NCBI RefSeq assembly: GCF_029051685.1
Contig: NZ_JAACFT010000030.1
Location: 43,607-107,606 of the forward strand
Direction of reading: 5' to 3'
DNA from: Bradyrhizobium sp. CSA207
GTDB taxonomy: Bacteria; Pseudomonadota; Alphaproteobacteria; Rhizobiales; Xanthobacteraceae
Length of the DNA stretch: 64,000 nt
Within the stretch, counting starts at the first letter, position 1; the number at the start of each line of letters is the position of its first letter. This document shows, piece after piece, positions 52,379 through 61,403 of this stretch. The notes below the pieces were generated by a model that worked only from the letters and a program-made list of their open reading frames with translations, had not been told where the DNA came from and did no database searches. The translations under genes were made by a program, and so were the position numbers.

Positions 52379-53106
52379 AAGTGAATGCCCATCTGCAGGT
52401 GCACGTTCTCACGCGGATCTCCAAGCCCAGCCTGCTGCGCATACTGCGTACACTGGCGCAATCGGGCGTGATTACGAGGCGTCTGGCCGATGGGCGCTAC
52501 CGTGTCGGATCGAATCTTTTGCAACCGCCGTCCCGGCGTGAGCATCGCGATCGCATCGCCGAGGCTGCCGCTCCGATTCTCGAACGACTTTGTCAGCGCG
52601 CCTCCTGGCCCTCCGACTTAATGGTGCCCTCGGGAGATCACCTCGAGATTCGAGAGACCACCCGAACCCGGAGCCCGTTCTTGCTGGACCGGGAGCGCGT
52701 CGGTTGGCAGGTGAATTGGCTACGGAGTGGCGTCGGCAGGGCTTATCTCGCCTTCTGTCCGGCGAAGGAGCGGCAGCGGGTAATCAACTTGCTACGTTCG
52801 TCCTCCCGGCCCGAGGACGGCCTAGCGCGGGATCCGGAAAGGCTGAACGCGATTCTGGCGGAGACGCGGGCGCGCGGATACGGAACGCGGGATGCAATGC
52901 ATCTCGGCGGACAATATGGTGGTCCGCCGCACGCCGATGGCCTACTGGCCATCGCGGTGCCCCTACAGGACGCCGGCCGCACCATTGGAGCCATCAACAT
53001 GCTGTGGCTCCGCCCTGTCTTTACCGTCGAAGCATTTGCGGCGCGCTATTTGTCGGATCTTCAGGCCGCCGCGGCGGAAATCGTGGTCTCGTTGCGAAAG
53101 CGCTGA
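52342..53106 (+). pseudogene. IclR-family regulator gene, 5'-truncated
   Basis: The frame is 254 residues long, but family sequence begins only at about 52415 with the second half of the helix-turn-helix (RISKPSLLRILRTLAQSG). The normal first helices (SLSEIA-type) are missing and replaced by antisense Bug sequence. The IclR effector domain (LRSGVGRAYLAFCPAKERQR to FTVEAFAARYLSDLQAAAAE) is intact. It would normally regulate the divergent Bug/MBL genes. Loss of the first DNA-binding helices probably abolishes function. Confidence 0.7.
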
Positions 53107-53179
53107 CGTTGCCGGCTCTGTTGGCGGAAAGCGCGCGAGATCCGCAGCAGTGCCTCGTGTGGCTGGACCATGCCTCACC

Positions 53180-53389
53180 TTACCAATGGCGGGCTCCAAG
53201 CGCTTCCTTGCAGCGTGACGCGAAGGCCACGAGGTATTCGCCGATCTCTTCGGCAAAAGCGTCAGTGGGCTCGATATCTTGCGCGCTCATGTTGAGCGCA
53301 TAAACCGGCAGGCCCTCGATCATGATCGGCGGCGTACGAGACCAGATGAACAAAGCCCGGCGCGTGTTGTCATTGTCCGACCATCTCAC
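53180..53389 (-). CDS. small hypothetical protein after the receiver gene
   Basis: 69 residues from a GTG start (MRWSDNDNTRRALFIWSRTP). The ORF overlaps the end of the receiver gene by 20 bases in another frame. The composition is plausible for a real protein (MSAQDIEPTDAFAEEIGEYL), but no family is recognised. The overlap could mean translational coupling. Confidence 0.35.
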   Translation of the reverse strand: MRWSDNDNTRRALFIWSRTPPIMIEGLPVYALNMSAQDIEPTDAFAEEIGEYLVAFASRCKEALGARHW

Positions 53390-53747
53390 CCAGCAGGCCC
53401 GTGAGTTCGGCCATGGGATATGGCTTTTGCAGATAGCGCCCGCCCTCCGGCAGATCGTCGTCTCGCAATTTGACCTGACCGGACGTGGCGATGATCCTGA
53501 TCGGCGGCCAACGGTAGCTGATGAGGTGGGCGAGCTTCAGACCGTCGATTGAACCGGGCATCTGAACATCGGTAAAGACCGCACGGATATCGGCTCGCTT
53601 CTCGAGGATCGAGATTGCTTCGATTGCGCTTCCGGCTTCGATAACGTCAAACCCGGCGGCCTGGAGGGCTTCAGTGGCCGTCCATCGTAGCAGAATATCG
53701 TCCTCGACAACGAGCACGAGGGGGCGACTGCAGGCGCGATGCTGCAT
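53370..53747 (-). CDS. stand-alone response-regulator receiver protein
   Basis: 125 residues consisting of a single REC domain. The acidic pair is VVEDD near residue 15, the phospho-acceptor Asp lies in AVFTDVQMPGS near residue 61, and the conserved Lys in YLQKPYPM near residue 109. There is no output domain, as in CheY/DivK-like or HWE-kinase-linked receivers. I chose ATG 53747; upstream codons to 53891 lack family sequence. The partner kinase is not in the window. Confidence 0.85.
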   Translation of the reverse strand: MQHRACSRPLVLVVEDDILLRWTATEALQAAGFDVIEAGSAIEAISILEKRADIRAVFTDVQMPGSIDGLKLAHLISYRWPPIRIIATSGQVKLRDDDLPEGGRYLQKPYPMAELTGLLGEMVGQ

Positions 53748-54209
53748 GACGTGGCTTCCTCGGCAATATCGCAGGATGCGCCCTATGCCCGCTTTCCCGG
53801 GCAGTTGCGCTTCACCCTGTTCCTTCGTCGGATACCGGACAAAGGCGGTGTTGTAAGGCGAACGACGAATTCCGTCGTTCGTTCCGGCCAAGAGGCAAAT
53901 TTATGGCCGATTTGGAATTATTTGTCTCAATCGGCGCCGCGGTGCCTGGTTGCCGGCAATGGCAGCCAGAATGGTCGGGAATCGTACATATAGAGGCCGT
54001 GGACGCAAATAGATCACACCTGCGCGCCAGAGAGTGCTATATTTTTTGGGTTATCCGTCGAGATAGCCAAGGGCAGGCCAAAGACGGGTATCGGACCGAC
54101 AAGGGTTTGTGCCGATCCTAGTATCTGGCAAATTCCCGCGGAGCGCCCCCTCGGAGCGCAATCTTTCCCCTGCGGTATCATGCCCGACCGACCGGGCCGA
54201 AAGCCGTAG
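53748..54209. other. gene-free gap with a short palindrome
   Basis: About 460 bases between the receiver gene and the Crp/Fnr gene, which are divergent. I see no supportable gene. The perfect palindrome CGAACGACG/CGTCGTTCG (53860-53882, AATTC centre) lies 113 bases upstream of the receiver start and could be an operator. The stretch around 54040-54060 (AGAGTGCTATATTTTTTGGG) is AT-rich and could hold a promoter. Confidence 0.45.
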
Positions 54210-54914
54210 TTGCACGCACCTTCGCCCACTTCACTGGATAACAAGCTACTTGCGCTGTTGCCGCGCAGGGATTTCGATGCGCTCGAACCGCATCTGGTGA
54301 CGAGGTCGTTGGCGCAGGGCGAAGTCATCTATGAGGCCGGCGCCGAGGTCGATCACGTTTATTTCCCTCACAACGGCATGATTTCGATGCTCGCGGTGAT
54401 GCGGGACGGCAAGGCAATCGAAACTGCGACGGTCGGGCGCGAAGGCGTGGTCGGTGCAATGGCCGGACTGGGTTTGTATACGTCACTCGTTCGCGTGGTG
54501 GTCCAGTTGCCGCTTCACTGCAGCAAAATCGCTGCGGCGCCGTTCCGGAAAGCGGTTGGTGCCAGCGATGCGCTTCGCGATGTCTGCGTGCGCTACAACG
54601 AGGTCATGTTGACACAGGCTCGCATCACTGCCGCCTGCAATGCGCTGCATCAGATCGACGAGCGCTTCTGCCGCTGGCTGCTGCAATCTTCCGATCGTGC
54701 CGCGAGCGACACTGTCAGCCTGACCCAGGAACTGCTCGCAGAAATGCTCGGCGTCCGCAGGACTTCCGTGACCGAAGTCGCGCGCAAGATGCAGGACAAA
54801 GGCGTGATCACATATGCGCGCGGTGTCATCAGAATCCTGGATCGAGACGCGTTGAAGCAGCTGTCCTGCGAGTGTTACGAGACCCTCGTGGAGCAGGAGG
54901 CAACCCTCACCTAG
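54210..54914 (+). CDS. Crp/Fnr-family transcriptional regulator
   Basis: 234 residues. The cyclic-nucleotide-binding fold covers about residues 15-125 (RSLAQGEVIYEAGAEVDHVY and FPHNGMISMLAVM). A C-terminal Crp-type helix-turn-helix follows (LTQELLAEMLGVRRTSVTEV). It lacks FNR N-terminal cysteines. An in-frame TAG immediately precedes the TTG at 54210 and no ATG occurs before the domain core, so translation probably starts at this TTG. Such sensors with RVVVQLPLHCSKI-type sequence are common in Bradyrhizobium; the signal is unknown. Confidence 0.88.
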   Translation: MHAPSPTSLDNKLLALLPRRDFDALEPHLVTRSLAQGEVIYEAGAEVDHVYFPHNGMISMLAVMRDGKAIETATVGREGVVGAMAGLGLYTSLVRVVVQLPLHCSKIAAAPFRKAVGASDALRDVCVRYNEVMLTQARITAACNALHQIDERFCRWLLQSSDRAASDTVSLTQELLAEMLGVRRTSVTEVARKMQDKGVITYARGVIRILDRDALKQLSCECYETLVEQEATLT

Positions 54915-54944
54915 TTCGACGGAAGTCGAAGCCTTTCGGCGGCT

Positions 54945-55154
54945 TCAATGCGCTGTTGGTCCCGGCCCGGCGGGCGGCGATACCGGGGGATCGGCGGCCA
55001 GTCGCCTGGTTTCGATATGTCCGCACTTGATGCACTCGAAAGTTCTGTCTTCAATACCATCGGCATCGAGGACGACGTCGGTGCTGATCATCCGCATCTG
55101 ACACTTGGGGCACCGCGGACGTATCGGCAACAGCTCGGGATCGGGCTTCGGCAT
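54945..55154 (-). CDS. small zinc-ribbon-like protein
   Basis: 69 residues with CPKCQMRM near residue 15 and CIKCGHIE near residue 41, i.e. two CxxC pairs that could hold one zinc ion. The C-terminus is proline-rich. I remember similar small proteins in many Bradyrhizobium genomes, without a known role. It is followed upstream on the same strand by another small ORF at 55163. Confidence 0.6.
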   Translation of the reverse strand: MPKPDPELLPIRPRCPKCQMRMISTDVVLDADGIEDRTFECIKCGHIETRRLAADPPVSPPAGPGPTAH

Positions 55155-55162
55155 TGATGGCC

Positions 55163-55375
55163 TTAGCCTCGAGTTCCGATTTCACGGAATGCCGCCGCGA
55201 CCCGCTGCATTGTCTCGGGCGTGCCGCGACGCTCGAGCCAGAGCAGCCCCATCGCCAATTGCCTCAGATCGTTTCTTGCATGCCCAACCGGCAATTTACG
55301 TGCTCTGCGGAGCGCATCCGCGGCATGTCTCATGAGCGGCGAAGGCGCGATTGCATCGGGTTTGCCGGTGGACAT
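55163..55375 (-). CDS. small hypothetical helical protein
   Basis: 70 residues, basic and probably helical (LMRHAADALRRARKLPVGHA, then RNDLRQLAMGLLWLERRG). Eight bases separate its stop from the start of the zinc-ribbon gene, so they are likely co-transcribed. No family function known to me. Confidence 0.55.
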   Translation of the reverse strand: MSTGKPDAIAPSPLMRHAADALRRARKLPVGHARNDLRQLAMGLLWLERRGTPETMQRVAAAFREIGTRG

Positions 55376-55673
55376 GGCGGTTACCTATCAGCAGATAAAA
55401 AAGGGTTCATGGCGGCCGCAGTCTCAAGCTGCCTGAATTTTTTCGCGCAGTTACTCTCGTTCAGGACCATCGGAAAGCCGAGAGGGCTGCGCCTCAAGAC
55501 GCTCTTTGTGATGCGGCAATATAGCTTTCGTAAGTATGCGGTTCGGATCGGTGTTTCATGACAGCTCATTCGCGCGGACCTGGCGGCGGATGGGGCACGG
55601 AAGAAATCTAGCGCTACTGATCGTTGGACGTCTGTTCGCTACCCGACTTGTCGGCAGCATTTTCCGGTTGCGT

Positions 55674-55784
55674 TCAGTTGCGCGTGCGGGCGCGATGACC
55701 GCGAGGTGGGCGCGGCCCACCTAGCGCGGTGACGAGCGCGACCACAAATGTGGCGACAATGGGGAGAGCAAACAGTGCGCGCAT
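55674..55784 (-). CDS. possible very small membrane peptide
   Basis: 36 codons from ATG 55784, MRALFALPIVATFVVALVTA, then a basic tail. One transmembrane helix is predicted. The frame is open further upstream, but that part lacks coding character. The evidence is only the hydrophobic N-terminus and a GGAGTATCGAG sequence before the ATG. Confidence 0.3.
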   Translation of the reverse strand: MRALFALPIVATFVVALVTALGGPRPPRGHRARTRN

Positions 55785-56037
55785 CTCGATACTCCAATCA
55801 CGCGATTGTGCGCGCGACGTTGTTACGCGCGCATCCTGCGTATGTCGTGTAGTCGGCAATGGAATGCATGAAAACTCTTGTTTCAAAGGGTTTCCAGCGC
55901 GCGCTGCTAAACGTTCGTTAATGAAGCGCGGGCCTTTGGAGCGGACTGTTGCGTCGAGGTTACAGCAATTCCGTCGATCGCTGGTAAGACGGCGCCACGG
56001 CCCGGGGGCCTACTGAAGAAACTGGAACGGGAATCAA

Positions 56038-56763
56038 ATGAACAAGAATCTGTTGCTTGCCGCTGTGAGCCTCGTCGCGCTGAGCGCCGCTGCACCGGCG
56101 CTGGCGGCTGACCTCGCTGCGCGGCCCTACACCAAGGCGCCGGCGATGGTTGCTGCGATCTACGACTGGAGCGGCTTCTATATCGGCATCAACGGCGGCG
56201 GCGCCTCCGCGCGCAGCACCTGGGATGCGGTTGGCTTCGGTCGCGAAGGCTCCCACGATGCGACCGGCGGCACGGTTGGTGGCCAGATCGGCTATCGCTG
56301 GCAGTCCGGCCAGTGGGTGTTCGGCGTCGAAGGTCAGGGCAACTGGGCCGACTTCAGCGGCGACAACCTCAGCTCGCTGTTCGCAACCCGCAATCGCTCG
56401 AAGATCGACTCGTTCGGTCTGATCACCGGTCAGGTCGGTTATGCCTGGAACAACGTCCTGCTCTACGCCAAGGGCGGTGCCGCTGTGGTCGGCGCCAAGT
56501 ACGAAGTCTTCAGCACCGCCTCCGGTGCGCTGCTGGGCTCGAACGACCAGACCCGCTGGGGTGGCACGGTTGGTGCCGGCCTCGAGTACGGCTTCGCGCC
56601 GAACTGGTCGGTTGGCGTCGAGTACAACCACATCTTCCTGCAGGACAAGGACGTCTCGTTCGCGCTGGTGCCGTCGACCGATCGCATCCGTCAGGACGTC
56701 GACATGGGCCTCGTCCGCCTGAACTACAAGTTCGGCGCCGGCCAGATGCTCGGTCGCTACTGA
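56038..56763 (+). CDS. outer-membrane beta-barrel porin family protein (Omp25/Omp31 type)
   Basis: 241 residues with a clear signal peptide (LLLAAVSLVALSAAAPALAA). The mature protein starts ADLAARPYTKAPAM and continues YDWSGFYIGINGGG, a signature of rhizobial small porin-like proteins. An eight-stranded barrel is expected (GQIGYRWQSGQWVFGVEGQG and WGGTVGAGLEYGFAPNWSVG), ending in VRLNYKFGAGQMLGRY with a terminal aromatic residue. It stands alone with an intrinsic terminator downstream. Confidence 0.9.
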   Translation: MNKNLLLAAVSLVALSAAAPALAADLAARPYTKAPAMVAAIYDWSGFYIGINGGGASARSTWDAVGFGREGSHDATGGTVGGQIGYRWQSGQWVFGVEGQGNWADFSGDNLSSLFATRNRSKIDSFGLITGQVGYAWNNVLLYAKGGAAVVGAKYEVFSTASGALLGSNDQTRWGGTVGAGLEYGFAPNWSVGVEYNHIFLQDKDVSFALVPSTDRIRQDVDMGLVRLNYKFGAGQMLGRY

Positions 56764-56793
56764 GATTAATCGCTCCATTCGAGCGGTTGACGA

Positions 56794-56822
56794 AAGCCCC
56801 GGCCTTGCGCCGGGGCTTTTTT
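56794..56822 (+). terminator. rho-independent terminator of the porin gene
   Basis: AAGCCCCGGC, a short TTGC loop region and GCCGGGGCTT are followed by a run of T residues, 31 bases past the porin stop. It is a strong classical terminator and shows that the porin gene is monocistronic. Confidence 0.9.
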
Positions 56823-56936
56823 GTTGTTCGGGTTCAGCGAGTTAACCATCGCGCTGCGAGATGGCCGAGATTGCTTGACTCCTGAGAACGAAATGAGAAC
56901 AATGTTCTTCATACGTTCCAGCCAAGGGAGCAAGCC

Positions 56937-57035
56937 ATGTTCAGGATTTTCGTGGAAGAGGCCGCCGCACTGGCGTCGATCACGCTGTTCGTCGGGATGA
57001 TCGCGATCTGGGCCCAGGTGCTTCCGCAGCTCTAG
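56937..57035 (+). CDS. 32-residue single-helix membrane peptide
   Basis: Reads MFRIFVEEAAALASITLFVG, then MIAIWAQVLPQL. It has one hydrophobic helix flanked by an acidic pair. AAGGGAG lies at ideal distance before the ATG. I remember near-identical small ORFs in other Bradyrhizobium loci, which supports it being real. It is too short for routine ORF callers. Function unknown; a regulatory membrane peptide is possible. Confidence 0.6.
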   Translation: MFRIFVEEAAALASITLFVGMIAIWAQVLPQL

Positions 57036-57044
57036 GGGCGGCTC

Positions 57045-57099
57045 AGTGCCCGCTTGTGAGTGCCCGCTTGTGAGTGCCCCTTGTGAGTGCCCCCTTGGG
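57045..57099. repeat. short tandem repeat, 14-base unit
   Basis: Two perfect copies of AGTGCCCGCTTGTG (57045-57072) are followed by two decayed copies (AGTGCCCCTTGTG and AGTGCCCCCTTGG). Together they fill part of the gap between the 32-residue peptide gene and dnaE. Such arrays can vary in copy number by slippage. Confidence 0.75.
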
Positions 57100-57252
57100 G
57101 ATAAGCGGGACGACGCGGCCGATCGGCCGCTCCGGCGTGGACTCTGGCGCGGCGACGCCCCACCATTGTGAGGCGAGTCGGCCGGGCGAATGCAGGATGC
57201 CCCTGGGGCCGGCGACCGCTCCATCTCATCTGCAAGAGGCCGTCACGCGACC

Positions 57253-60200
57253 ATGCCGAGCGCCGGATTTGTCCACCTTCACGTTCATTCGGCCTATTCG
57301 CTGCTCAAGGGCTCGATCAAGATCGCCAAGCTCGCCGAGTTGGCGAAGAAAGATCACCAGCCGGCCTTAGCGCTGACCGACACCGACAACCTGTTCGGTG
57401 CGCTGGAGTTCTCCGACAAGATGGCTGGCTCCGGCATCCAGCCGATCGTCGGCTGCGAACTCGCGATCGATTTCGGCGACCAGGATCCGAATGCGCGGAA
57501 CGCGCTTCTGCCGTCGCGCGTGGTGCTGCTGGCAGCGCAGGAGCGCGGCTATCGCAGCCTGATGCGGCTGAACTCGCGCGCGTTCCTTGAGACGCCCGAC
57601 ACCCACGCCTCCCACATCAAGTTCGACTGGCTCGAAGGCGAGACCGAAGGCCTGATCGCGCTGACGGGCGGTCCGGACGGGCCGATCTCGCTGGCGCTGC
57701 AAGGAGGCCATTCCGAGCTTGCGGCCGCACGCTGCGAGCGTCTCGCCAGCCTGTTCGGCGACCGCCTCTATGTCGAGTTGCAGCGCCATGGCCTCGACAA
57801 GGAGCGGCGCATCGAGAGCGGGCTGATCGACATCGCCTATGCGAAGGGCCTGCCGCTGGTCGCGACCAACGAGCCGTATTTCGCCGCGGCCGACGACTAC
57901 GAGGCGCATGACGCGCTGCTCTGCATCGCCGGCGGGCGGCTGATCGCGGAGACCGAGCGCGAGCAGCTCACGCCCGATCACCGCTTCAAGACGCGCGCCG
58001 AGATGGCGGTGCTGTTCGCCGACATTCCGGAGGCGCTGGCTTCTACCGTCGAGATCGCCGAGCGCTGCTCCTTCCGCCCGATGACGCGCAAGCCGATCCT
58101 GCCGTTCTTCACCGTCGGTGCCGCGTCGAGCTCGGACGCCGCCGCGGTCGAGGCGGCCGAATTGAAGCGGCAGGCGGAGGAGGGGCTCGCCAACCGCCTG
58201 CGCGTGCATGGCCTGTCGCAGGGCACGACGGAGGAGGACTACAGCAAGCGTCTGGCGTTCGAGCTCGACGTCATCATGCGCATGAAGTACGCCGGCTACT
58301 TCCTGATCGTGTCCGACTTCATCAAATGGGCGAAGGGGCAGGGCATCCCGGTCGGGCCGGGCCGTGGCTCCGGCGCAGGCTCGCTGGTCGCCTGGGCGCT
58401 GACCATCACCGACCTCGACCCGATCAAGTTCGGCCTACTGTTCGAACGCTTCCTCAATCCGGAACGCGTCTCGATGCCGGACTTCGACATCGACTTCTGC
58501 CAGGACCGCCGCGGCGAGGTGATCCAGTACGTCCAGCAGCGCTATGGCCGCGACCAGGTGGCGCAGATCATCACCTTCGGTACGCTGCAGGCGCGTGGCG
58601 TGCTGCGCGACGTCGGCCGCGTGCTGCAGATGCCGTACGGCCAGGTCGACAAGCTGACCAAGCTGGTGCCGCAGAATCCGGCCGCGCCGGTGACGCTGGC
58701 CGCCGCGATCGAGAGCGAGCCGAAGCTGCAGGCGTTTCGCGATGAAGACCCGGTGGTGGCGCGCGCCTTCGATATCGCGCAGCGCCTCGAAGGCCTGACG
58801 CGGCATGCCTCGACGCACGCGGCCGGCATCGTGATCGGCGATCGCCCCCTGAGCGAACTGGTGCCGCTCTACCGCGATCCCAAATCCGACATGCCGGTGA
58901 CCCAGTTCAACATGAAATGGGTCGAGCCGGCCGGCCTCGTCAAGTTCGACTTCCTCGGCCTGAAAACGCTGACCGTGCTCGATGTCGCAATCAAGCTGCT
59001 CAAGCCGCGCGATATCCACGTCGATCTCGCGACGCTGCCGATCGACGATGCCGAAAGCTACCAGATGCTGGCGCGCGGAGACGTGGTCGGCGTGTTCCAG
59101 GTTGAAAGCCAGGGCATGCGGCGGGCGCTGATCGACATGCGCCCCGACCGTTTCGAGGACATCATCGCGCTGGTCGCACTGTATCGCCCGGGTCCGATGG
59201 CGAACATCCCGACCTATTGCGCGCGCAAGCACGGCGACGAGGAGCCGGAATATCTGCATCCCGTGCTGGAGCCGATCCTGAAGGAGACCTTCGGCGTCAT
59301 CATCTACCAGGAACAGGTGATGCAGATCGCGCAGGTGATGTCGGGCTATTCGCTCGGCGATGCCGACCTCTTGCGGCGCGCCATGGGCAAGAAGATCCGC
59401 TCCGAGATGGAGAAGCAGCGCGAGATCTTCGTAGCCGGCGCGGTGAAGAACGGCGTGCCGAAGGGGCAGGCCGATACCATCTTCGAGCTCTTGGCGAAGT
59501 TCGCCGACTACGGCTTCAACAAGAGCCACGCGGCGGCCTACGCGCTGGTGTCCTACCACACCGCCTACATGAAGGCGCATTACCCGGTGGAGTTCATCGC
59601 GGCGTCGATGACGCTCGATCTCAACAATACCGACAAGCTCTCGGAATTTCGCTCCGAGGCGCAGCGCCTCGGCATCAAGGTCGAGCCGCCGAATATCAAC
59701 CGCTCCGGCGCGACCTTCGAGGTCGGCGACAAGACCATCTACTACGCGCTCGCCGCTTTGAAGGGCGTCGGCATTGCGGCCGTCGAGCAGATCATCGCGG
59801 AGCGGACCAAGAACGGCATGTTCACGTCGCTTGCCGATTTCGCCGCACGCGTCAATCCGCGCGCGATCAACAAGCGCATCATCGAGAGCCTGGCTGCCGC
59901 CGGGGCCTTCGACACGCTGGAGCCCAGCCGCGCGCGCGTCTTTGCCGGTGCCGATGCGGTGCTCGCCGCCTGCCAGCGTTCTCATGAAGCCGCGACCATC
60001 GGCCAGAACGACATGTTCGGCGGCGCCGCCGACGCGCCGACCATCATGCTGCCGCAGGTCGAGCCGTGGCTGCCGGCCGAGCGGCTGCGGCGCGAATACG
60101 ACGCGATCGGCTTCTTCCTGTCGGGCCATCCGCTCGACGATTATGCCACCGTCCTGAAGCGGCTGCGGGTGCAGAGCTGGGCGGAGTTTTCGCGCGCGGT

Positions 60201-60756
60201 AAAGACCGGCGCCACCGCCGGCAAGGTCGCGGCCACCGTGGTGTCGCGCATGGAACGACGCACCAAGACCGGCAACAAGATGGGCATCATGGGCCTGTCC
60301 GATCCAACCGGCCATTTCGAGGCGGTGCTGTTCTCCGAGGGCCTCGCGCAATATCGCGACGTGCTGGAGCCGGGCGCCGCGGTGCTGCTCCAGCTCGGCG
60401 CCGAGCTGCAAGGCGAGGACGTCCGCGCCCGCGTGCTGCACGCCGAGCCGCTGGATGACGCCGCCGCCAAGACCCAGAAGGGCCTGCGCATCTTCGTGCG
60501 CGATACCAAGCCGCTGGACTCGATCGCCAAGCGTCTCGCCGGACCCGACATGGCGGCCTCGAATGGCGCCGCGGCAAAAGTCGGCAGCGCAGGCGCCGCG
60601 CCGCGCTCCAACGGCGATGGCGAGGTCTCGCTGGTGATGATGCTCGATCTCGAGACCGAGGTGGAGATGAAGCTGCCCGGCCGCTTCAAGGTCTCGCCGC
60701 AGATCGCGGGCGCCATCAAGGCGGTCGCGGGCGTCGTGGACGTGCAGCAGCTGTAA
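57253..60756 (+). CDS. dnaE: DNA polymerase III subunit alpha
   Basis: 1167-residue replicative polymerase of the DnaE1 type. The N-terminal PHP domain begins FVHLHVHSAYSLLKGS. The palm domain carries PVGPGRGSGAGSLVAWALT and the catalytic aspartates in MPDFDIDFCQDRRGEVIQYV. ARGDVVGVFQVESQGMRRAL and DYGFNKSHAAAYALVSYHTA are DnaE signatures. Tandem HhH and OB-fold domains follow near the C-terminus (GNKMGIMGLSDPTGHFEAVL). ATG 57253 was chosen because the protein then begins MPSAGFVHLHVH; the frame extends to 57190 without family sequence. Confidence 0.97.
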   Translation: MPSAGFVHLHVHSAYSLLKGSIKIAKLAELAKKDHQPALALTDTDNLFGALEFSDKMAGSGIQPIVGCELAIDFGDQDPNARNALLPSRVVLLAAQERGYRSLMRLNSRAFLETPDTHASHIKFDWLEGETEGLIALTGGPDGPISLALQGGHSELAAARCERLASLFGDRLYVELQRHGLDKERRIESGLIDIAYAKGLPLVATNEPYFAAADDYEAHDALLCIAGGRLIAETEREQLTPDHRFKTRAEMAVLFADIPEALASTVEIAERCSFRPMTRKPILPFFTVGAASSSDAAAVEAAELKRQAEEGLANRLRVHGLSQGTTEEDYSKRLAFELDVIMRMKYAGYFLIVSDFIKWAKGQGIPVGPGRGSGAGSLVAWALTITDLDPIKFGLLFERFLNPERVSMPDFDIDFCQDRRGEVIQYVQQRYGRDQVAQIITFGTLQARGVLRDVGRVLQMPYGQVDKLTKLVPQNPAAPVTLAAAIESEPKLQAFRDEDPVVARAFDIAQRLEGLTRHASTHAAGIVIGDRPLSELVPLYRDPKSDMPVTQFNMKWVEPAGLVKFDFLGLKTLTVLDVAIKLLKPRDIHVDLATLPIDDAESYQMLARGDVVGVFQVESQGMRRALIDMRPDRFEDIIALVALYRPGPMANIPTYCARKHGDEEPEYLHPVLEPILKETFGVIIYQEQVMQIAQVMSGYSLGDADLLRRAMGKKIRSEMEKQREIFVAGAVKNGVPKGQADTIFELLAKFADYGFNKSHAAAYALVSYHTAYMKAHYPVEFIAASMTLDLNNTDKLSEFRSEAQRLGIKVEPPNINRSGATFEVGDKTIYYALAALKGVGIAAVEQIIAERTKNGMFTSLADFAARVNPRAINKRIIESLAAAGAFDTLEPSRARVFAGADAVLAACQRSHEAATIGQNDMFGGAADAPTIMLPQVEPWLPAERLRREYDAIGFFLSGHPLDDYATVLKRLRVQSWAEFSRAVKTGATAGKVAATVVSRMERRTKTGNKMGIMGLSDPTGHFEAVLFSEGLAQYRDVLEPGAAVLLQLGAELQGEDVRARVLHAEPLDDAAAKTQKGLRIFVRDTKPLDSIAKRLAGPDMAASNGAAAKVGSAGAAPRSNGDGEVSLVMMLDLETEVEMKLPGRFKVSPQIAGAIKAVAGVVDVQQL

Positions 60757-60875
60757 CCGCATTCGCTGCCCTGTTGCAGTCGGTCCATCATTCTATGAAG
60801 TAGCCATGCCAGATCAGTTGCAACCTTCCGCTGTTTTTGGCTAGCATGCCTCCGGGGAATGATTTGGGGGCGTTT

Positions 60876-61403
60876 ATGCTGCGACTGGGCGTGCTGTTGC
60901 TTGCCGTTGGTGCCATGCTGGCGGGCTGTGTCAGCGATCAGGTCGGAACCGACTTTGCGTCGGTGTCACGAAAGGTGGGACCTCCGCGCGCAGGGCAGTC
61001 GCGCATCGTGTTCTTGCAGGACAAGCGGAACGGCCTGAGCATGGCGTTCTGCGCCTGCGAGGTGAAGCTCGATGGGGCGCCGCTCGGAAAGGTCCTGGCC
61101 GGAAAATATGCCTATGCCGATCGTCCGGCCGGCCGTCACGACGTGCTGGTGACGGAGCTGATGTTTCCCGGCGACACCAAGCGCGAGATCATGATGGAAT
61201 CCGGCCGGACGCATTTTTACCTCATCAAGAGCAGTGCCAGGCACGATGCTACGACGGGGGGAGCGATACTCGGCGGCCTGGCTGGGCTTGCCGTCGTTTC
61301 CGTCGCGACGGCTGGCGAGGCAAATCCCGGCCCGGCGGAGGTTGTGCCACTCGACGAAGCGACCGCGCGCACGAAGCTCGCCGAGTTGCAGGCCATCGAG
61401 TAG
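60876..61403 (+). CDS. DUF2846-like lipoprotein
   Basis: 175 residues. The N-terminal MLRLGVLLLAVGAMLAGCVS is a lipoprotein signal with lipobox LAGC. The mature domain SRIVFLQDKRNGLSMAFCAC, then EVKLDGAPLGKVLAGKYAYA and REIMMESGRTHFYLIKSS, resembles DUF2846. A hydrophobic Gly/Ala stretch (GGAILGGLAGLAVVSVA) lies near the C-terminus. ATG 60876 was preferred over 60837 because it places the lipobox correctly. Confidence 0.75.
   Translation: MLRLGVLLLAVGAMLAGCVSDQVGTDFASVSRKVGPPRAGQSRIVFLQDKRNGLSMAFCACEVKLDGAPLGKVLAGKYAYADRPAGRHDVLVTELMFPGDTKREIMMESGRTHFYLIKSSARHDATTGGAILGGLAGLAVVSVATAGEANPGPAEVVPLDEATARTKLAELQAIE

Noticed and set aside
55729..56016. Plus-strand ORF of 95 codons upstream of the porin gene
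   Set aside because: No ribosome-binding site, no family sequence, and it covers what is more probably the porin promoter and leader region.
57045..57099. CRISPR-like array
   Set aside because: The repeats are only 14 bases, directly adjacent without spacers, and no cas genes are present.
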